Shown one piece after another: positions 11,399-21,195 of a stretch of 64,000 bases of DNA (within the stretch, counting starts at the first letter, position 1; each line of letters opens with the position of its first letter). A program made the position numbers and the translations under genes. Under the pieces are notes generated by a model, which did not search any database, had not been told where the DNA came from, and was given only the letters and a program-made list of their open reading frames with translations. The DNA comes from Noviherbaspirillum humi (GTDB taxonomy: Bacteria; Pseudomonadota; Gammaproteobacteria; Burkholderiales; Burkholderiaceae_D): contig NZ_FZOT01000004.1 in NCBI RefSeq assembly GCF_900188095.1, positions 62,001 through 126,000 of the forward strand, written 5' to 3'.

Positions 11399-12148
11399 AT
11401 GTTCAGCCGCATCCGTGAAGACATCGCCAGCATCATCGAACGCGACCCCGCCGCCCGCTCGGCGTGGGAGGTGCTGACCTGTTATCCGGGGCTGCACGCG
11501 ATCATCATGCACCGCTGGGCGCATGCTTGCTGGAAGGGCGGCTTTACGTGGCTGGGGCGGTTCATTTCCCATATCGCGCGTGGTTTGACCGGTATCGAAA
11601 TCCATCCCGGCGCGACGATAGGCCGCCGCGTCTTCATCGATCATGGCTTCGGCGTCGTCATCGGCGAAACCGCTGAAGTGGGTGACGATTGCACCATCTA
11701 TCAAGGCGTGACATTGGGCGGCACTTCGCTCAGTAAAGGGTCCAAGCGCCATCCAACGCTGGAGCGCGGTGTCATCATCGGTGCCGGCGCCAAGGTGCTG
11801 GGCGCGTTCACGGTGGGCGAGGGCGCCAAGGTCGGCTCCAACGCAGTGGTGGTCAAGCCAGTGCCTGCCGGTGCGACGGCGGTCGGAAATCCGGCGCATA
11901 TCGTGCCGAAGGACGCCAACCGCCAGCGAGAGGAAGCGGCGGCGCGCATCTTCGCCGCCTATGGCGTCACCCCGGGCGGCGACGATCCGCTCTCGACCGC
12001 CCTGCATGGGTTGATCAACAACGCAACTGCCCAGGAAAACCAGATTCAGCGCATCCTGGCCGCGCTGTCGGCCGCCGGCATTCAGTGCGAAGCGCTGCCG
12101 GAAATGGAGCGCTTCGATCCGGAGCAGCTGAACCGGCTGGTGGATTGA
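11399..12148 (+). CDS. cysE: Serine O-acetyltransferase
   Basis: 249 residues from ATG 11399; an open frame continues upstream but belongs to rlmB sequence. It acetylates L-serine with acetyl-CoA, the first step of cysteine synthesis. After an alpha-helical N-terminus comes the left-handed beta-helix of hexapeptide repeats ([33 protein letters not shown]...). The catalytic DHG and the loop GGTS are present. Unlike the short CysE of some bacteria, it carries a long C-terminal extension after GNPAHIV of about 70 residues. It starts 109 nt after rlmB. Confidence 0.92.
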   Translation: MFSRIREDIASIIERDPAARSAWEVLTCYPGLHAIIMHRWAHACWKGGFTWLGRFISHIARGLTGIEIHPGATIGRRVFIDHGFGVVIGETAEVGDDCTIYQGVTLGGTSLSKGSKRHPTLERGVIIGAGAKVLGAFTVGEGAKVGSNAVVVKPVPAGATAVGNPAHIVPKDANRQREEAAARIFAAYGVTPGGDDPLSTALHGLINNATAQENQIQRILAALSAAGIQCEALPEMERFDPEQLNRLVD

Positions 12149-12159
12149 CTATCGACGCC

Positions 12160-12867
12160 ATGAACATCGAAACCACATCCGATGCCCAGTCCCCCGGCGA
12201 TTCTTCCGGCAATGAGCACCTTGACGCAATCGAGGTGCGGGTGCTGGCGGTACTGGCCGAAAAGGAAGCGCTGACGCCGGACATCTATCCCATGTCGCTC
12301 AATGCATTGACCAACGGCTGCAACCAGCTTTCCAGCCGTGATCCGGTCATGCAGCTCAGTGAATCCGACGTGCAGGATGCGCTCGACCGGCTGGCGCGGA
12401 GGAAGCTGGCTGCTGAGGTCAGGCAGGCTGGTGCCCGAGTGGTGAAATATGAGCACCGCATGCGAATGAAGTGGTCCCTCGAGCAGGACAAGCTGGCGCC
12501 GTTGGTCATCCTCATGCTTCGCGGGGCGCAGACCGCTGGCGAGATCCGTTCCCGCAGCGGTCGCGTGCACGACTTTGCCTCGGTGGCCGAAGTCGAAGCT
12601 TGTCTGCAGTTCTTGATCGACAAATACCCGCCGCTGGCAGCGCGCCTGGCGCGCACGCCGGGCACGAAGGAAGCCCGTTACGCGCATCTGCTGTGCGGCG
12701 AGATGGCCGAGAGCGTGGCGGAAGGCGGCATCGAGGAAAGTGGTCCCGTCAACGCTCCGGGCCGACGCGACCGCGTTGCCGAACTGGAGGCGGAAGTCGC
12801 CCGCCTGCGGGATGAAGTGGCGCAGCTGGCGCGGCAGTTCGAAACTTTCCGCCAGCAGTTCGAATGA
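12160..12867 (+). CDS. YceH-family protein (DUF480)
   Basis: 235 residues. Two winged-helix modules with the DUF480 signatures VRVLAVLAEKEALTPDIYP, SLNALTNGCNQLSSRDPVM and ILMLRGAQTAGEIRSRS. A coiled-coil tail follows (about residues 200-235, VAELEAEVARLRDEVAQL). The family is widespread but its role is not settled; the fold suggests nucleic-acid or protein binding in the cytoplasm. ATG 12160 begins MNIETTSD, 11 nt after cysE. Confidence 0.85.
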   Translation: MNIETTSDAQSPGDSSGNEHLDAIEVRVLAVLAEKEALTPDIYPMSLNALTNGCNQLSSRDPVMQLSESDVQDALDRLARRKLAAEVRQAGARVVKYEHRMRMKWSLEQDKLAPLVILMLRGAQTAGEIRSRSGRVHDFASVAEVEACLQFLIDKYPPLAARLARTPGTKEARYAHLLCGEMAESVAEGGIEESGPVNAPGRRDRVAELEAEVARLRDEVAQLARQFETFRQQFE

Positions 12868-12896
12868 CGCCGAATAGGCGTCCCATTTCACTGATG

Positions 12897-13685
12897 CTAT
12901 AGCCGCTTGCCGTCGAGATCGTGCCGGCTTACCGTGCCGGCGCCATCGACGGCGATCCAGCCGCCCCGAGGTGGCGACGCATCGCAATCCCAATCCGGCA
13001 GCACATAGCGCACCTCTCCCGTCGCCTTGGCTTCATGCCGTGCCGGCCGGTGAGTGTGACCATGAATGAGGTAGTCGGCACCGGTAGCATCGAACACCGA
13101 CCGTACTGCCTGCGGATTGACATCCATGATCTGCGCCGGCTTCATTCGCGCCGCTTCCTTGCTGCCGCTGCGCATGCCATTGATGATGGCTTTGCGCTTT
13201 TGCAGTGGCATCGCCAAGAACTCCTGCTGCCATGCGGGATTCCTGACCTGCTCGCGGAATGCCATGTAGGCGGTGTCGTCCGTGCATTGCGCGTCGCCAT
13301 GCAGCAGTGCGATGCGCTTGCCTGCGATGGTGAGCAGATGAGGCTCGGGCAGAACGCTCAGGCCGGCGGTCTTGGCAAACTCCGGTCCGACCAGGAAGTC
13401 CCGATTGCCGGCGATCCAGAATACCTCCGTCCCGGCGACGCTCACTTCCTTGAGCGCACCGATGATGCGCTGATGGTAGGGATCGAAAAGATCATCGTCG
13501 CCCGCCCAGTATTCGAACATGTCCCCCAGCAGATAGAGTTGCCGGGCCGATCGGGCGTGACGTTGCAGCCAGTCGAGGAAGGCGGCTGTCGTTTTCGGCA
13601 GGCCGGGTTGCAGGTGGACGTCGGAAACGAAAAGCGCAACCGCTTCGGGTTGCGCTTCGTCGTGCGTCATGCGCGTGGCGGGCAT
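12897..13685 (-). CDS. lpxH: UDP-2,3-diacylglucosamine diphosphatase LpxH
   Basis: 262 residues. A peripheral-membrane calcineurin-type metallophosphoesterase that releases lipid X from UDP-2,3-diacylglucosamine in lipid A synthesis. Metal ligands are visible in order: SDVHLQ (D22, H24), LLGDMFEYW (D55), GNRDF, LLHGD and HGHTHRP. ATG at 13685 starts MPATRM; a second ATG at 13670 would remove five residues and is equally plausible. It is convergent with the yceH-like gene and follows ppiB on the same strand. Confidence 0.95.
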   Translation of the reverse strand: MPATRMTHDEAQPEAVALFVSDVHLQPGLPKTTAAFLDWLQRHARSARQLYLLGDMFEYWAGDDDLFDPYHQRIIGALKEVSVAGTEVFWIAGNRDFLVGPEFAKTAGLSVLPEPHLLTIAGKRIALLHGDAQCTDDTAYMAFREQVRNPAWQQEFLAMPLQKRKAIINGMRSGSKEAARMKPAQIMDVNPQAVRSVFDATGADYLIHGHTHRPARHEAKATGEVRYVLPDWDCDASPPRGGWIAVDGAGTVSRHDLDGKRL

Positions 13686-13698
13686 GAGCCGGTCCCGG

Positions 13699-14187
13699 TC
13701 AGACCACTTCCGCCTTCTGGATGATCACGTCTTCCACCGGCACGTCGGCATGCATGCCGGCGCGGCTGGTCTTGACGGTGCGGATCTTGTCCACCACCTC
13801 GGTGCCTTCGGTGACCTTGCCGAACACGCAGTAGCCCCAGCCGTCCTGGCCAGGGTAGTCGAGGAAGCTGTTGTTCTTGACGTTGATGAAGAACTGGGCG
13901 CTGGCCGAATGCGGCGCCGAAGTGCGCGCCATGGCGAGGGTATAGGGCTCGTTCTTCAACCCGTTCTTGGCTTCATTCTCGATCGGATCCTTGGTCGGCT
14001 TCTGCTTCATGCCGGGCTCGAAGCCGCCGCCCTGGATCATGAAGCCGTCGATCACGCGGTGGAAGATGGTGCCGTCATAGTGGCCTTCTCGCACGTAGGA
14101 AAGGAAGTTCTCGACCGTCTTCGGCGCTTTGTCGGCGTCGAGTTCGATTTTGATGTCGCCGTGGTTCGTGTGGAGGATGACTGCCAT
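13699..14187 (-). CDS. ppiB: Cytoplasmic peptidyl-prolyl cis-trans isomerase (cyclophilin) PpiB
   Basis: 162 residues with no signal peptide. It shows the cyclophilin core [30 protein letters not shown] and a [11 protein letters not shown] segment. It catalyses proline isomerisation in folding proteins. It is very similar to the neighbouring secreted paralogue at 14209-14787, pointing to an old tandem duplication with divided cytoplasmic and periplasmic roles. Confidence 0.95.
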   Translation of the reverse strand: MAVILHTNHGDIKIELDADKAPKTVENFLSYVREGHYDGTIFHRVIDGFMIQGGGFEPGMKQKPTKDPIENEAKNGLKNEPYTLAMARTSAPHSASAQFFINVKNNSFLDYPGQDGWGYCVFGKVTEGTEVVDKIRTVKTSRAGMHADVPVEDVIIQKAEVV

Positions 14188-14208
14188 GATGTGTCCTGTA
14201 TGAAATGA

Positions 14209-14787
14209 TTACTTGAGGAGGGTTGCCGATTCGATCACGACGGGAGTGACCGGTACGTTCTGATGCATTCCGCTGCGCCCGGTTTCCACCTTCGCGATCT
14301 TGTTCACGATTTCGCTGCCCTTGACCACCTTGCCGAACACTGCGTAACCCCAGCCGTCCTGGCCGGGATAGTCGAGGAAGCGGTTGTCCTTCAGGTTGAT
14401 GAAGAACTGAGCGGTGGCGGAGTGCGGCATCGAGGTGCGGGCCATGGCCAGCGTCATGGCTTCGTTCTTGAGCCCATTTTTGGCCTCGTTCTCGACCGGC
14501 TCTCCGGTCGGCTTCTGGCGCATGTCCTTGTCGAAGCCGCCGCCCTGGATCATGAAACCGTCGATGACGCGGTGGAAGATGGTGCCGTTGTACTGGCCGT
14601 TCTTTACGTACTGCAGGAAATTGGCCACCGACTTCGGCGCCTTTTCCGGATACAGTTCGACAACGATTTCGCCCATGTTGGTCTTGAACGCCACCTGGGG
14701 CTGATCGGCGGCTTGGACGCTGCCAAGCATGCCGGCAAGACCGGCAAGGGCAACGAGGCGGAGCAGGGCGCGACGCTGGAAGTGCAT
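14209..14787 (-). CDS. ppiA: Periplasmic peptidyl-prolyl cis-trans isomerase (cyclophilin)
   Basis: 192 residues. It has the same cyclophilin core as ppiB ([26 protein letters not shown]) but is preceded by a Sec signal peptide (residues 1 to about 26, RRALLRLVALAGLAGMLGS, cleavage after VQA). It is therefore exported. AAGGAAA just upstream of the ATG on the minus strand is a good ribosome binding site. It is likely the first gene of a ppiA-ppiB-lpxH unit. Confidence 0.93.
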   Translation of the reverse strand: MHFQRRALLRLVALAGLAGMLGSVQAADQPQVAFKTNMGEIVVELYPEKAPKSVANFLQYVKNGQYNGTIFHRVIDGFMIQGGGFDKDMRQKPTGEPVENEAKNGLKNEAMTLAMARTSMPHSATAQFFINLKDNRFLDYPGQDGWGYAVFGKVVKGSEIVNKIAKVETGRSGMHQNVPVTPVVIESATLLK

Positions 14788-14930
14788 GGTGTTTCCTTCA
14801 GGCCTTTACAGAGTTTTTTTGTTTGTGTATCTTGCGTGTCCCGCGTGAAATTGCCACCTGATAATCCAGCCGCACGGCCGTTGATCATCCTGCATGGCAT
14901 CGTGTGCTCGAAACGCCGGATCGGCTCAGC

Positions 14931-14958
14931 CTGAACCGGCTTTCAGCGATGCTATACT
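14931..14958 (+). promoter_or_regulatory. Candidate promoter of cysS
   Basis: CTGAAC (14931-14936) and TATACT (14953-14958) are 16 nt apart, in the 313-bp divergent gap between ppiA and cysS. The -10 is strong. It would give a leader of about 135 nt before cysS. No other gene is seen in 14788-15100. Confidence 0.45.
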
Positions 14959-15100
14959 CGGGCAAAGAGATGGATTTTATCAAAACAAGCATAAAAAGGG
15001 ATTCTGCCTTCCTGTTGCATACAGTCATGCTGCGCGCGGAACCCGTCTGTTCCAGCCAGCCTGCGCCCTTGCGCAACAGCGCTGAAACTCGAACACTTCC

Positions 15101-16489
15101 ATGACCACCCTGAAAATCTACAACACGCTGGCGCGTGAGAAGCAGACCTTTGTGCCGCTTCAGCCGGGCAAGGTCCGCATGTATGTATGCGGCATGACCG
15201 TCTACGACTATTGCCATCTTGGCCACGCCCGCGTCATGGTGGTGTTCGACCTGGTGCAGCGCTGGCTGCGCGCATCGGGTTTTGAAGTCACTTACGTGCG
15301 CAACATCACTGACATCGATGACAAGATCATCAAGCGCGCTGTCGAGAACGGCGAAACCATTTCGCAGCTGACGCAGCGCTTCATCGATGCGATGAACGAA
15401 GATGCGCAAGCCTTGGGCATCCAGCGCCCGGATCATGAACCGCGCGCTACCCGATATGTGCCGCAGATGCTGTCGCTGATCTCGCAGCTGGAAGCGAATG
15501 GACTCGCCTACAAGGCCAAGGATGGCGACGTCAATTACTCGGTGCGGGATTTCGAAGGCTACGGCAAGCTCTCCGGCAAGTCGCTGGACGACCTGCGTGC
15601 CGGCGAGCGTGTCGAGCTCAACACCGGCAAGCGCGACCCGCTCGACTTCGTGCTGTGGAAGGCCTCCAAGGAGTCCGAGCCGGACGAAGTCAAGTGGGAC
15701 TCGCCCTGGGGCAAGGGACGTCCGGGCTGGCACATCGAGTGCTCCGCCATGTCCTGCGAACTGCTCGGGGAGCAGTTCGACATCCACGGCGGCGGCCAGG
15801 ACCTGCAGTTCCCGCACCACGAGAACGAGATCGCCCAGTCGGAAGGCGCGCATCGACATCCTTTCGTCAACTACTGGATGCACAACGGCTTCGTCCGGGT
15901 GGACAACGAAAAGATGTCGAAGTCCCTCGGCAATTTCTTCACCATCCGCGAAGTGCTGCAGAAGTACGACCCGGAAGTGGTGCGCTTCTTCATCCTGCGC
16001 GCCCACTATCGCAGCCCGCTGAATTACTCCGATGCGCATCTCGACGACGCACGCCAGGCGCTGACCCGCCTCTACACCGCGCTCAAGGATGTGACTGCCG
16101 ACGATCAGCCGCTCGACCGCGGCGAAGCGCATGCGGTCCGCTTCGCCGAAGCGATGAACGACGATTTCAATACGCCGGTGGCTTTTGCGGCATTGTTCGA
16201 TCTTGCCAATGAAGTCAATCGCGACAAGTCGCCTGCGCTGGCGCGCCAGTTGAAGCAGCTTGGCGCGGCCCTCGGCCTGCTGCAGCGCACGCCGCAGGAG
16301 TTCCTTCAAGCCGGGCCGGTCGACGGTGCGCTGGACGAAGCAGCCATCCTGGCGCAGATTGAAGCCCGTGCCGCTGCCAAGAAGGCAAAAAATTTCGCCG
16401 AAGCTGACCGTATCCGCGCCGATCTGCTGACCCAGGGCATCGTCCTGGAAGACAAGCCGGGCGGCCTCACTGAGTGGCGAAGGGCGTAA
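15101..16489 (+). CDS. cysS: Cysteinyl-tRNA synthetase
   Basis: 462 residues, full length. A class I synthetase that charges tRNA-Cys. It shows the zinc-site Cys in [10 protein letters not shown] (C30), the HIGH equivalent HLGH at 39-42, and KMSKS at 271-275. Further zinc-region motifs GWHIECSAM and [14 protein letters not shown] are present, with a C-terminal helical domain ending in the [13 protein letters not shown](K) segment. It is the first gene of a run into the glycosylase gene. Confidence 0.97.
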   Translation: MTTLKIYNTLAREKQTFVPLQPGKVRMYVCGMTVYDYCHLGHARVMVVFDLVQRWLRASGFEVTYVRNITDIDDKIIKRAVENGETISQLTQRFIDAMNEDAQALGIQRPDHEPRATRYVPQMLSLISQLEANGLAYKAKDGDVNYSVRDFEGYGKLSGKSLDDLRAGERVELNTGKRDPLDFVLWKASKESEPDEVKWDSPWGKGRPGWHIECSAMSCELLGEQFDIHGGGQDLQFPHHENEIAQSEGAHRHPFVNYWMHNGFVRVDNEKMSKSLGNFFTIREVLQKYDPEVVRFFILRAHYRSPLNYSDAHLDDARQALTRLYTALKDVTADDQPLDRGEAHAVRFAEAMNDDFNTPVAFAALFDLANEVNRDKSPALARQLKQLGAALGLLQRTPQEFLQAGPVDGALDEAAILAQIEARAAAKKAKNFAEADRIRADLLTQGIVLEDKPGGLTEWRRA

Positions 16490-16492
16490 GGC

Positions 16493-17137
16493 ATGGCGCT
16501 CGGCAAACAGGCGGACGCCGTCTGCATTCCCTCCTATTGGCAGGACGCCAAGGAAGAACTGATGAAGCGCGACCGGATCATGCGCAAGCTGATCCCGCAG
16601 TTCGGCGACATGCATCTCGTCGGCCGTGGTGAAGCGTTCACTACCTTGGCCCGTTCCATCATCGGCCAGCAGATCTCGGTCAAGGCGGCTGAAAGCGTCT
16701 GGCATCGGGTGCTGGACGCGTGTCCGAAATGTACGCCGGCCCAGGTCCTCAAGGCCGGCAACGACAAGCTGGCCGCCTGCGGCCTGTCCAAGCGCAAGGC
16801 AGAGTACATCATCGATCTTGCCCAGCATTTCAAGGACAAGCGGGTGCACGTGGACAAGTGGGCGGAAATGGACGACGAGGAAGTGATCGCCGAGCTGATC
16901 CAGATCCGCGGCATTGGCCGCTGGACAGCCGAGATGTTTTTGATATTTAATTTGCTCCGTCCCAATATTCTTCCGCTGGACGACCTGGGATTGCTCAAGG
17001 GAATCAGCGTGAATTATTTCTCCGGGGAGCCGGTCTCACGAAGCGATGCCCGTGAGGTGGCGGCGAACTGGGAGCCGTGGCGCACGGTGGCAACCTGGTA
17101 TTTGTGGCGCAGCCTGGATAATTCGGCTGTCCTGTAA
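16493..17137 (+). CDS. DNA-3-methyladenine glycosylase II (AlkA-type HhH-GPD)
   Basis: 214 residues. A base-excision repair glycosylase that removes alkylated purines. The helix-hairpin-helix is IQIRGIGRWTAEMFLIF, and the GPD segment with the catalytic Asp is LPLDDLGLLKG. FTTLARSIIGQQISVKAAESV matches the family's N-terminal helix. It is shorter than E. coli AlkA, lacking the N-terminal TBP-like domain, which is normal for this betaproteobacterial subgroup. The start is 3 nt after cysS. Confidence 0.88.
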   Translation: MALGKQADAVCIPSYWQDAKEELMKRDRIMRKLIPQFGDMHLVGRGEAFTTLARSIIGQQISVKAAESVWHRVLDACPKCTPAQVLKAGNDKLAACGLSKRKAEYIIDLAQHFKDKRVHVDKWAEMDDEEVIAELIQIRGIGRWTAEMFLIFNLLRPNILPLDDLGLLKGISVNYFSGEPVSRSDAREVAANWEPWRTVATWYLWRSLDNSAVL

Positions 17138-17182
17138 TCGTAAAAATGGATGTTTCCGGTGTCGGGAACGCAAGGAATCTCG

Positions 17183-18157
17183 ATGAACAAAACAACATTT
17201 CTCGGTTTTGAACAGCCTATCGCCGAACTCGAAACCAAGATCGAGGAGCTGCGCTTCGTGCAGGACGATTCGGCGGTCGACATTTCCGAGGAAATCGAGC
17301 GGCTGTCCAAGAAGAGCCAGCAGCTCACCAAGGATATCTACGCCAAGCTGACGCCGTGGCAGGTATCTCAGATCGCGCGCCATCCGCAGCGCCCCTACAC
17401 CCTCGACTACGTCAACGAGATCTTCACCGATTTCCACGAGCTGCACGGCGACCGCACTTATGCGGACGACCTTTCCATCGTCGGCGGCCTGGCCCGTTTC
17501 AATGGCCAGGCTTGCATGGTGATCGGCCATCAGAAGGGCCGCGATACGAAGGAACGCGCCATGCGCAACTTCGGCATGCCCAAACCCGAAGGCTACCGCA
17601 AGGCCATGCGCCTGATGAAGCTGGCGGAGAAATTCGGCCTGCCGATCTTCACCTTCGTCGATACGCCGGGCGCCTTTCCCGGCATCGACGCCGAGGAACG
17701 TGGCCAGTCGGAAGCCATCGGGCACAACCTGTACGTCATGGCCGAGCTGAAGGTACCACTGATCGCCACCATCATCGGCGAGGGCGGCTCCGGCGGTGCC
17801 TTGGCAATTGCCGTCGGCGATGCGGTGCTGATGCTGCAATACGCGACCTACTCGGTGATCTCGCCCGAAGGGTGCGCCTCGATCCTGTGGAAGACGGCCG
17901 AGCGTGCCGCCGACGCCGCGGAGGCGCTCGGACTCACCGCGCACCGCCTGAAGGCGCTGAACCTGATCGACAAGATCGTCAACGAGCCGCTCGGCGGCGC
18001 CCATCGCGATCCGAAGCAGATGGCCGTCATGCTCAAGCGCGCGCTGGCTGACAGCCTGCGCCAGTTCCAGGGCATGAAGCCGAAGGAGCTGATTACCGCT
18101 CGCCATGAAAAGCTCATGAACTACGGCAAGTTCAAGGAAATCAATTCGCCGGAATAA
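17183..18157 (+). CDS. accA: Acetyl-CoA carboxylase carboxyltransferase subunit alpha
   Basis: 324 residues. With AccD it transfers carboxylate from biotin to acetyl-CoA, giving malonyl-CoA for fatty acid synthesis. The N-terminal helix [18 protein letters not shown] and the crotonase-fold signatures [18 protein letters not shown] and [15 protein letters not shown] are clear. ATG 17183 with AAGGAA 10 nt upstream is preferred over an in-frame upstream start at 17150. tilS follows at 2 nt. Confidence 0.97.
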   Translation: MNKTTFLGFEQPIAELETKIEELRFVQDDSAVDISEEIERLSKKSQQLTKDIYAKLTPWQVSQIARHPQRPYTLDYVNEIFTDFHELHGDRTYADDLSIVGGLARFNGQACMVIGHQKGRDTKERAMRNFGMPKPEGYRKAMRLMKLAEKFGLPIFTFVDTPGAFPGIDAEERGQSEAIGHNLYVMAELKVPLIATIIGEGGSGGALAIAVGDAVLMLQYATYSVISPEGCASILWKTAERAADAAEALGLTAHRLKALNLIDKIVNEPLGGAHRDPKQMAVMLKRALADSLRQFQGMKPKELITARHEKLMNYGKFKEINSPE

Positions 18158-18159
18158 CG

Positions 18160-19593
18160 GTGGCCGCGAAAGATCAAAACACGCTGACCGACATCTTCGA
18201 ACGCGCGCTGGGAGACATCCTGGCGCGCGTTTGTCTTGATGCGCCGCCAGCATCGGCAAGTACCGAACCTGACCTCTCTGGTGCTGGCGCGCCCAAGGTG
18301 GCAATCGCGTACAGCGGCGGACTCGATTCCTCGGTGCTGCTGCATCTGGCCGCCGATGCATCCAGGCGGCTCGGCATCACCTTGCGCGCCCTCCACGTCC
18401 ATCATGGCTTGAGTGCAAACGCGAACCAGTGGTCGGAACACTGCCGTCGCGAATGCTCAGCGCTCGGCATCGATTTCGATATGCGCCGCGTCGCCGTGGA
18501 TGGTGGGGCCGGCGGCGTGGAAGAGGGCGCCCGCGAGGCGCGCTATGCGGCGCTGGGCGCGATGTGCCGACAGCATGGCGTCCGCCTGCTGCTCACTGCC
18601 CATCATCAGGACGACCAGGCCGAGACGGTGCTGCTGCAACTGCTGCGCGGATCCGGCGTTGCCGGCTTGTCCGGCATGGACAGGATGAATCAGGCGCCCG
18701 GCCTCCTCGGCGATTCGCATCTCTGGATGGCACGGCCGCTTCTGCATGTGGATCGTGCCACGCTCGAGTCCTGGGCCGGCGAACACGGCTTGGCATGGGT
18801 GGAAGACGAATCGAATACTGACGCCAGCTATGCGCGCAATGCGCTGCGCCATCATGTGGCGCCAGCCCTCAGGCAGCATTTCCCCGGCTTCGAGAAGCGC
18901 CTGGTGCGTGCGGCCGAACATGCCCAAGCCGCGCATACCTTGATGCAGGAAGTCGCTGCAGCCGATTTGCAGGCTTGCAGCGACGCCATTGGTCTCGACC
19001 TGATGAAGCTGTCGGCCCTCGGTGAGGCGCGCGCCAACAATCTGCTGCGGCACTGGATGGGCCGGCATGGCATGCGCATGCCGAGCACCGCCTGGCTGGA
19101 TCAGATGCGTCTTCAACTGCTGCAGGCCAAGGAGGATGCGCGGGTCTGTATTACGCACCGTGACGGCCTGATTCGCCGCTTCCGCGGCCATGCGCAGATC
19201 GAACCGCGCACTGCCTCCGCCGAACAGGCGACACGGTTGGATTTCCGATGGAACGGGGAGGCCGCGCTTCCATGTCCCGCCTTTGGCGGGAAGCTCATGC
19301 TTGCCGAAGCCGCTCAGGGCATCGATCCTGCCTGGTTGCGCGGACAATCGCTTTCCCTGCGCAGCCGCAGCGGCGGCGAGCGCCTGAAGCTCGCGCCGAA
19401 CCGCCCCAACCGCAGCCTGAAGCAGCATTTCCAGGCACTCGGCATCCCATACTGGCAGCGCGACAAGCTGCCGCTGCTGTATGCCGGCGAGAGGCTGATC
19501 TATGCCGCCGGCATCGGCATGGATGCGCATTGCCCACGTTCGGATGCAGGCATCGTTTTCGATTGGCTGCCTGACTCAGAGTCGTTTACCTAG
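18160..19593 (+). CDS. tilS: tRNA(Ile)-lysidine synthase
   Basis: 477 residues from a GTG start. TilS converts C34 of tRNA-Ile(CAU) to lysidine using ATP and lysine, so the tRNA reads AUA. The PP-loop SGGLDS is at residues 52-57. HHGLSANANQWSEHC, TAHHQDDQAETVLLQLLRGSG and the ESNTDASYARN(ALR) motif follow, then the C-terminal TilS domains. GTG 18160 lies 2 nt after the accA stop and implies coupling. The first 45 residues before the PP-loop are longer than in many homologues. Confidence 0.94.
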   Translation: MAAKDQNTLTDIFERALGDILARVCLDAPPASASTEPDLSGAGAPKVAIAYSGGLDSSVLLHLAADASRRLGITLRALHVHHGLSANANQWSEHCRRECSALGIDFDMRRVAVDGGAGGVEEGAREARYAALGAMCRQHGVRLLLTAHHQDDQAETVLLQLLRGSGVAGLSGMDRMNQAPGLLGDSHLWMARPLLHVDRATLESWAGEHGLAWVEDESNTDASYARNALRHHVAPALRQHFPGFEKRLVRAAEHAQAAHTLMQEVAAADLQACSDAIGLDLMKLSALGEARANNLLRHWMGRHGMRMPSTAWLDQMRLQLLQAKEDARVCITHRDGLIRRFRGHAQIEPRTASAEQATRLDFRWNGEAALPCPAFGGKLMLAEAAQGIDPAWLRGQSLSLRSRSGGERLKLAPNRPNRSLKQHFQALGIPYWQRDKLPLLYAGERLIYAAGIGMDAHCPRSDAGIVFDWLPDSESFT

Positions 19594-19623
19594 GATTCCC
19601 AGCATTGACAGCCTTTCACGGGC

Positions 19624-19652
19624 TTGTGTTCATGCGCTGCAGCATGTACACT
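19624..19652 (+). promoter_or_regulatory. Candidate promoter of lysC
   Basis: TTGTGT (19624-19629) and TACACT (19647-19652) are 17 nt apart in the tilS-lysC gap, with a leader of about 52 nt. No lysine-riboswitch structure can be read in so short a leader. Confidence 0.45.
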
Positions 19653-19710
19653 AAAAGGTTGATTTTCATCAAAAATCCTCAGTTTCCACTGCCTTACCTA
19701 CCACATCCTT

Positions 19711-20961
19711 ATGGCTTTAATCGTCCACAAATACGGCGGCACGTCGATGGGTTCCACCGAGCGCATCAAGAATGTCGCAAAGCGCGTCGCCAAATGGCAT
19801 GACGCCGGTCACCAGATCGTCGTGGTTCCGTCGGCAATGTCGGGAGAGACCAATCGCCTGATCGCCCTGGCCAAGGAAATCATGCCGCAGCCGGATCCCC
19901 GCGAACTCGACATGCTGGCCTCCACCGGCGAACAGGTATCGGTCGCGCTGCTGTCAATGGCACTGCAGTCCCTCGGCAAGAAAGCGGTTTCCTATGCCGG
20001 CTGGCAGGTGCCCATCAAGACCGATTCCGCCTTCACCAAGGCGCGCATCCAGTCGATCGACGATGCCCGCGTGCGTCGCGATCTGGACGAAGGCAAGGTC
20101 GTCATCATCACCGGCTTCCAGGGCGTGGACGACAAAGGCAACATCACCACTCTCGGCCGCGGCGGTTCGGACACCTCTGCCGTCGCCGTTGCTGCCGCGA
20201 TGAAGGCGGCCGAGTGCCTGATCTACACCGACGTCGATGGCGTCTATACCACCGACCCGCGCGTGGTCACCGAGGCCCGCCGCCTGAACACCATCACCTT
20301 CGAGGAGATGCTGGAAATGGCATCGCTCGGCTCCAAGGTGCTGCAGATCCGCTCGGTCGAGTTCGCCGGCAACTACAAGGTGCCGACCCGGGTCCTGTCG
20401 TCGCTGACCGATCCGCTGATGCCGCTGGAAGAGGAAGCCAATTCCGGCACCCTGATTTCGTTTGAGGAAGACACACACATGGAACAAGCCGTCATTTCGG
20501 GTATCGCGTTCAACCGCGACGAAGCCAAGATCACCGTCCTCGGCGTGCCGGACAAGCCGGGCATCGCCTTCCAGATCCTGGGCCCGATCGCCGATGCCAA
20601 CGTCGAAGTCGACATGATCATCCAGAACCAGTCGGTCGAAGGCAAGACCGACTTCACCTTCACCGTCGCGCGCGGCGAATACGCCAAAGCGATGGATGTG
20701 CTCAACGAAAGCGTCAAGGCGCACATCGGCGCGGCCAGCATCGTCGGCGACACCAAGGTGTCAAAGGTCTCCGTGGTCGGCGTCGGCATGCGCAGCCACG
20801 TCGGCATCGCTTCCCAGATGTTCCGCACGCTGTCGGAAGAGGGCATTAACATTCAAATGATCTCCACCTCCGAAATCAAGATTTCCGTCCTCATCGACGA
20901 AAAGTACATGGAACTGGCCGTGCGCGCGCTGCACAAGGCCTTCGACCTGGAAAAAGCTTGA
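19711..20961 (+). CDS. lysC: Aspartate kinase
   Basis: 416 residues. It phosphorylates aspartate at the head of the lysine, threonine and methionine pathways. The kinase domain starts IVHKYGGTSMGS and includes GRGGSDTSAVAVAAAM and YTDVDGVYTTDPR. Two ACT regulatory domains occupy about residues 260-416 (ITVLGVPDKPGIAFQI; VSVVGVGMRSHVGIA), implying feedback control by lysine and/or threonine. The length matches the monofunctional class with possible alpha/beta forms. Confidence 0.96.
   Translation: MALIVHKYGGTSMGSTERIKNVAKRVAKWHDAGHQIVVVPSAMSGETNRLIALAKEIMPQPDPRELDMLASTGEQVSVALLSMALQSLGKKAVSYAGWQVPIKTDSAFTKARIQSIDDARVRRDLDEGKVVIITGFQGVDDKGNITTLGRGGSDTSAVAVAAAMKAAECLIYTDVDGVYTTDPRVVTEARRLNTITFEEMLEMASLGSKVLQIRSVEFAGNYKVPTRVLSSLTDPLMPLEEEANSGTLISFEEDTHMEQAVISGIAFNRDEAKITVLGVPDKPGIAFQILGPIADANVEVDMIIQNQSVEGKTDFTFTVARGEYAKAMDVLNESVKAHIGAASIVGDTKVSKVSVVGVGMRSHVGIASQMFRTLSEEGINIQMISTSEIKISVLIDEKYMELAVRALHKAFDLEKA
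20464..20481 (+). promoter_or_regulatory. Internal translation start for a lysC beta subunit
   Basis: GAGGAAG (20464-20470) stands 8 nt ahead of an in-frame ATG (20479-20481) inside lysC. Translation from it gives MEQAVISGIA, exactly the point where the beta subunit begins in alpha2-beta2 aspartokinases (the Corynebacterium type begins MEEAVLTGVA). The product would be the 161-residue ACT region. Confidence 0.55.
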
Positions 20962-20989
20962 TCAAAACCGGTCATTGACGAAAGTGTCA

Positions 20990-21018
20990 TTGACCGATGC
21001 CACGCGAGCGGCTATCAT
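20990..21018 (+). promoter_or_regulatory. Sigma-70 promoter of tRNA-Ser
   Basis: TTGACC (20990-20995) and TATCAT (21013-21018) are 17 nt apart, 41 nt before the tRNA. The -35 element lies in a short direct repeat, TCATTGAC, occurring twice at 20973-20996. Confidence 0.7.
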
Positions 21019-21059
21019 GCGTGGCTTCAGTAGGACGTGCTGAGAAGCATGCTCTGCTT

Positions 21060-21153
21060 GGAGACGTGGCCGAGAGGTCGAAGGCACTTCCCTGCTAAGG
21101 AAGCATATGGGCTTAAACCTGTATCGAGGGTTCGAATCCCTCCGTCTCCGCCA
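21060..21153 (+). tRNA. tRNA-Ser (anticodon GCT)
   Basis: 94 nt including an encoded CCA. The acceptor GGAGACG pairs with CGTCTCC, then discriminator G. The anticodon arm is CTTCC-CTGCTAA-GGAAG (GCT, reading AGC/AGU). A long class II variable arm and the T-loop TTCGAAT are present. Confidence 0.97.
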
Positions 21154-21171
21154 GTAATCGCATTGCAGATT

Positions 21172-21195
21172 AAGCACCTACGGGTGCTTTTTTTG
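21172..21195 (+). terminator. Terminator of tRNA-Ser
   Basis: AAGCACC (21172-21178) and GGTGCTT (21183-21189) form a 7-bp stem with loop TACG, followed by a T-tract to 21194. It is a classical intrinsic terminator 19 nt after the tRNA. Confidence 0.85.

Noticed and set aside
14885-16849. 654-codon minus-strand frame over cysS and the glycosylase gene
   Set aside because: Antisense shadow of two well-recognised genes; no ribosome site or family motif.
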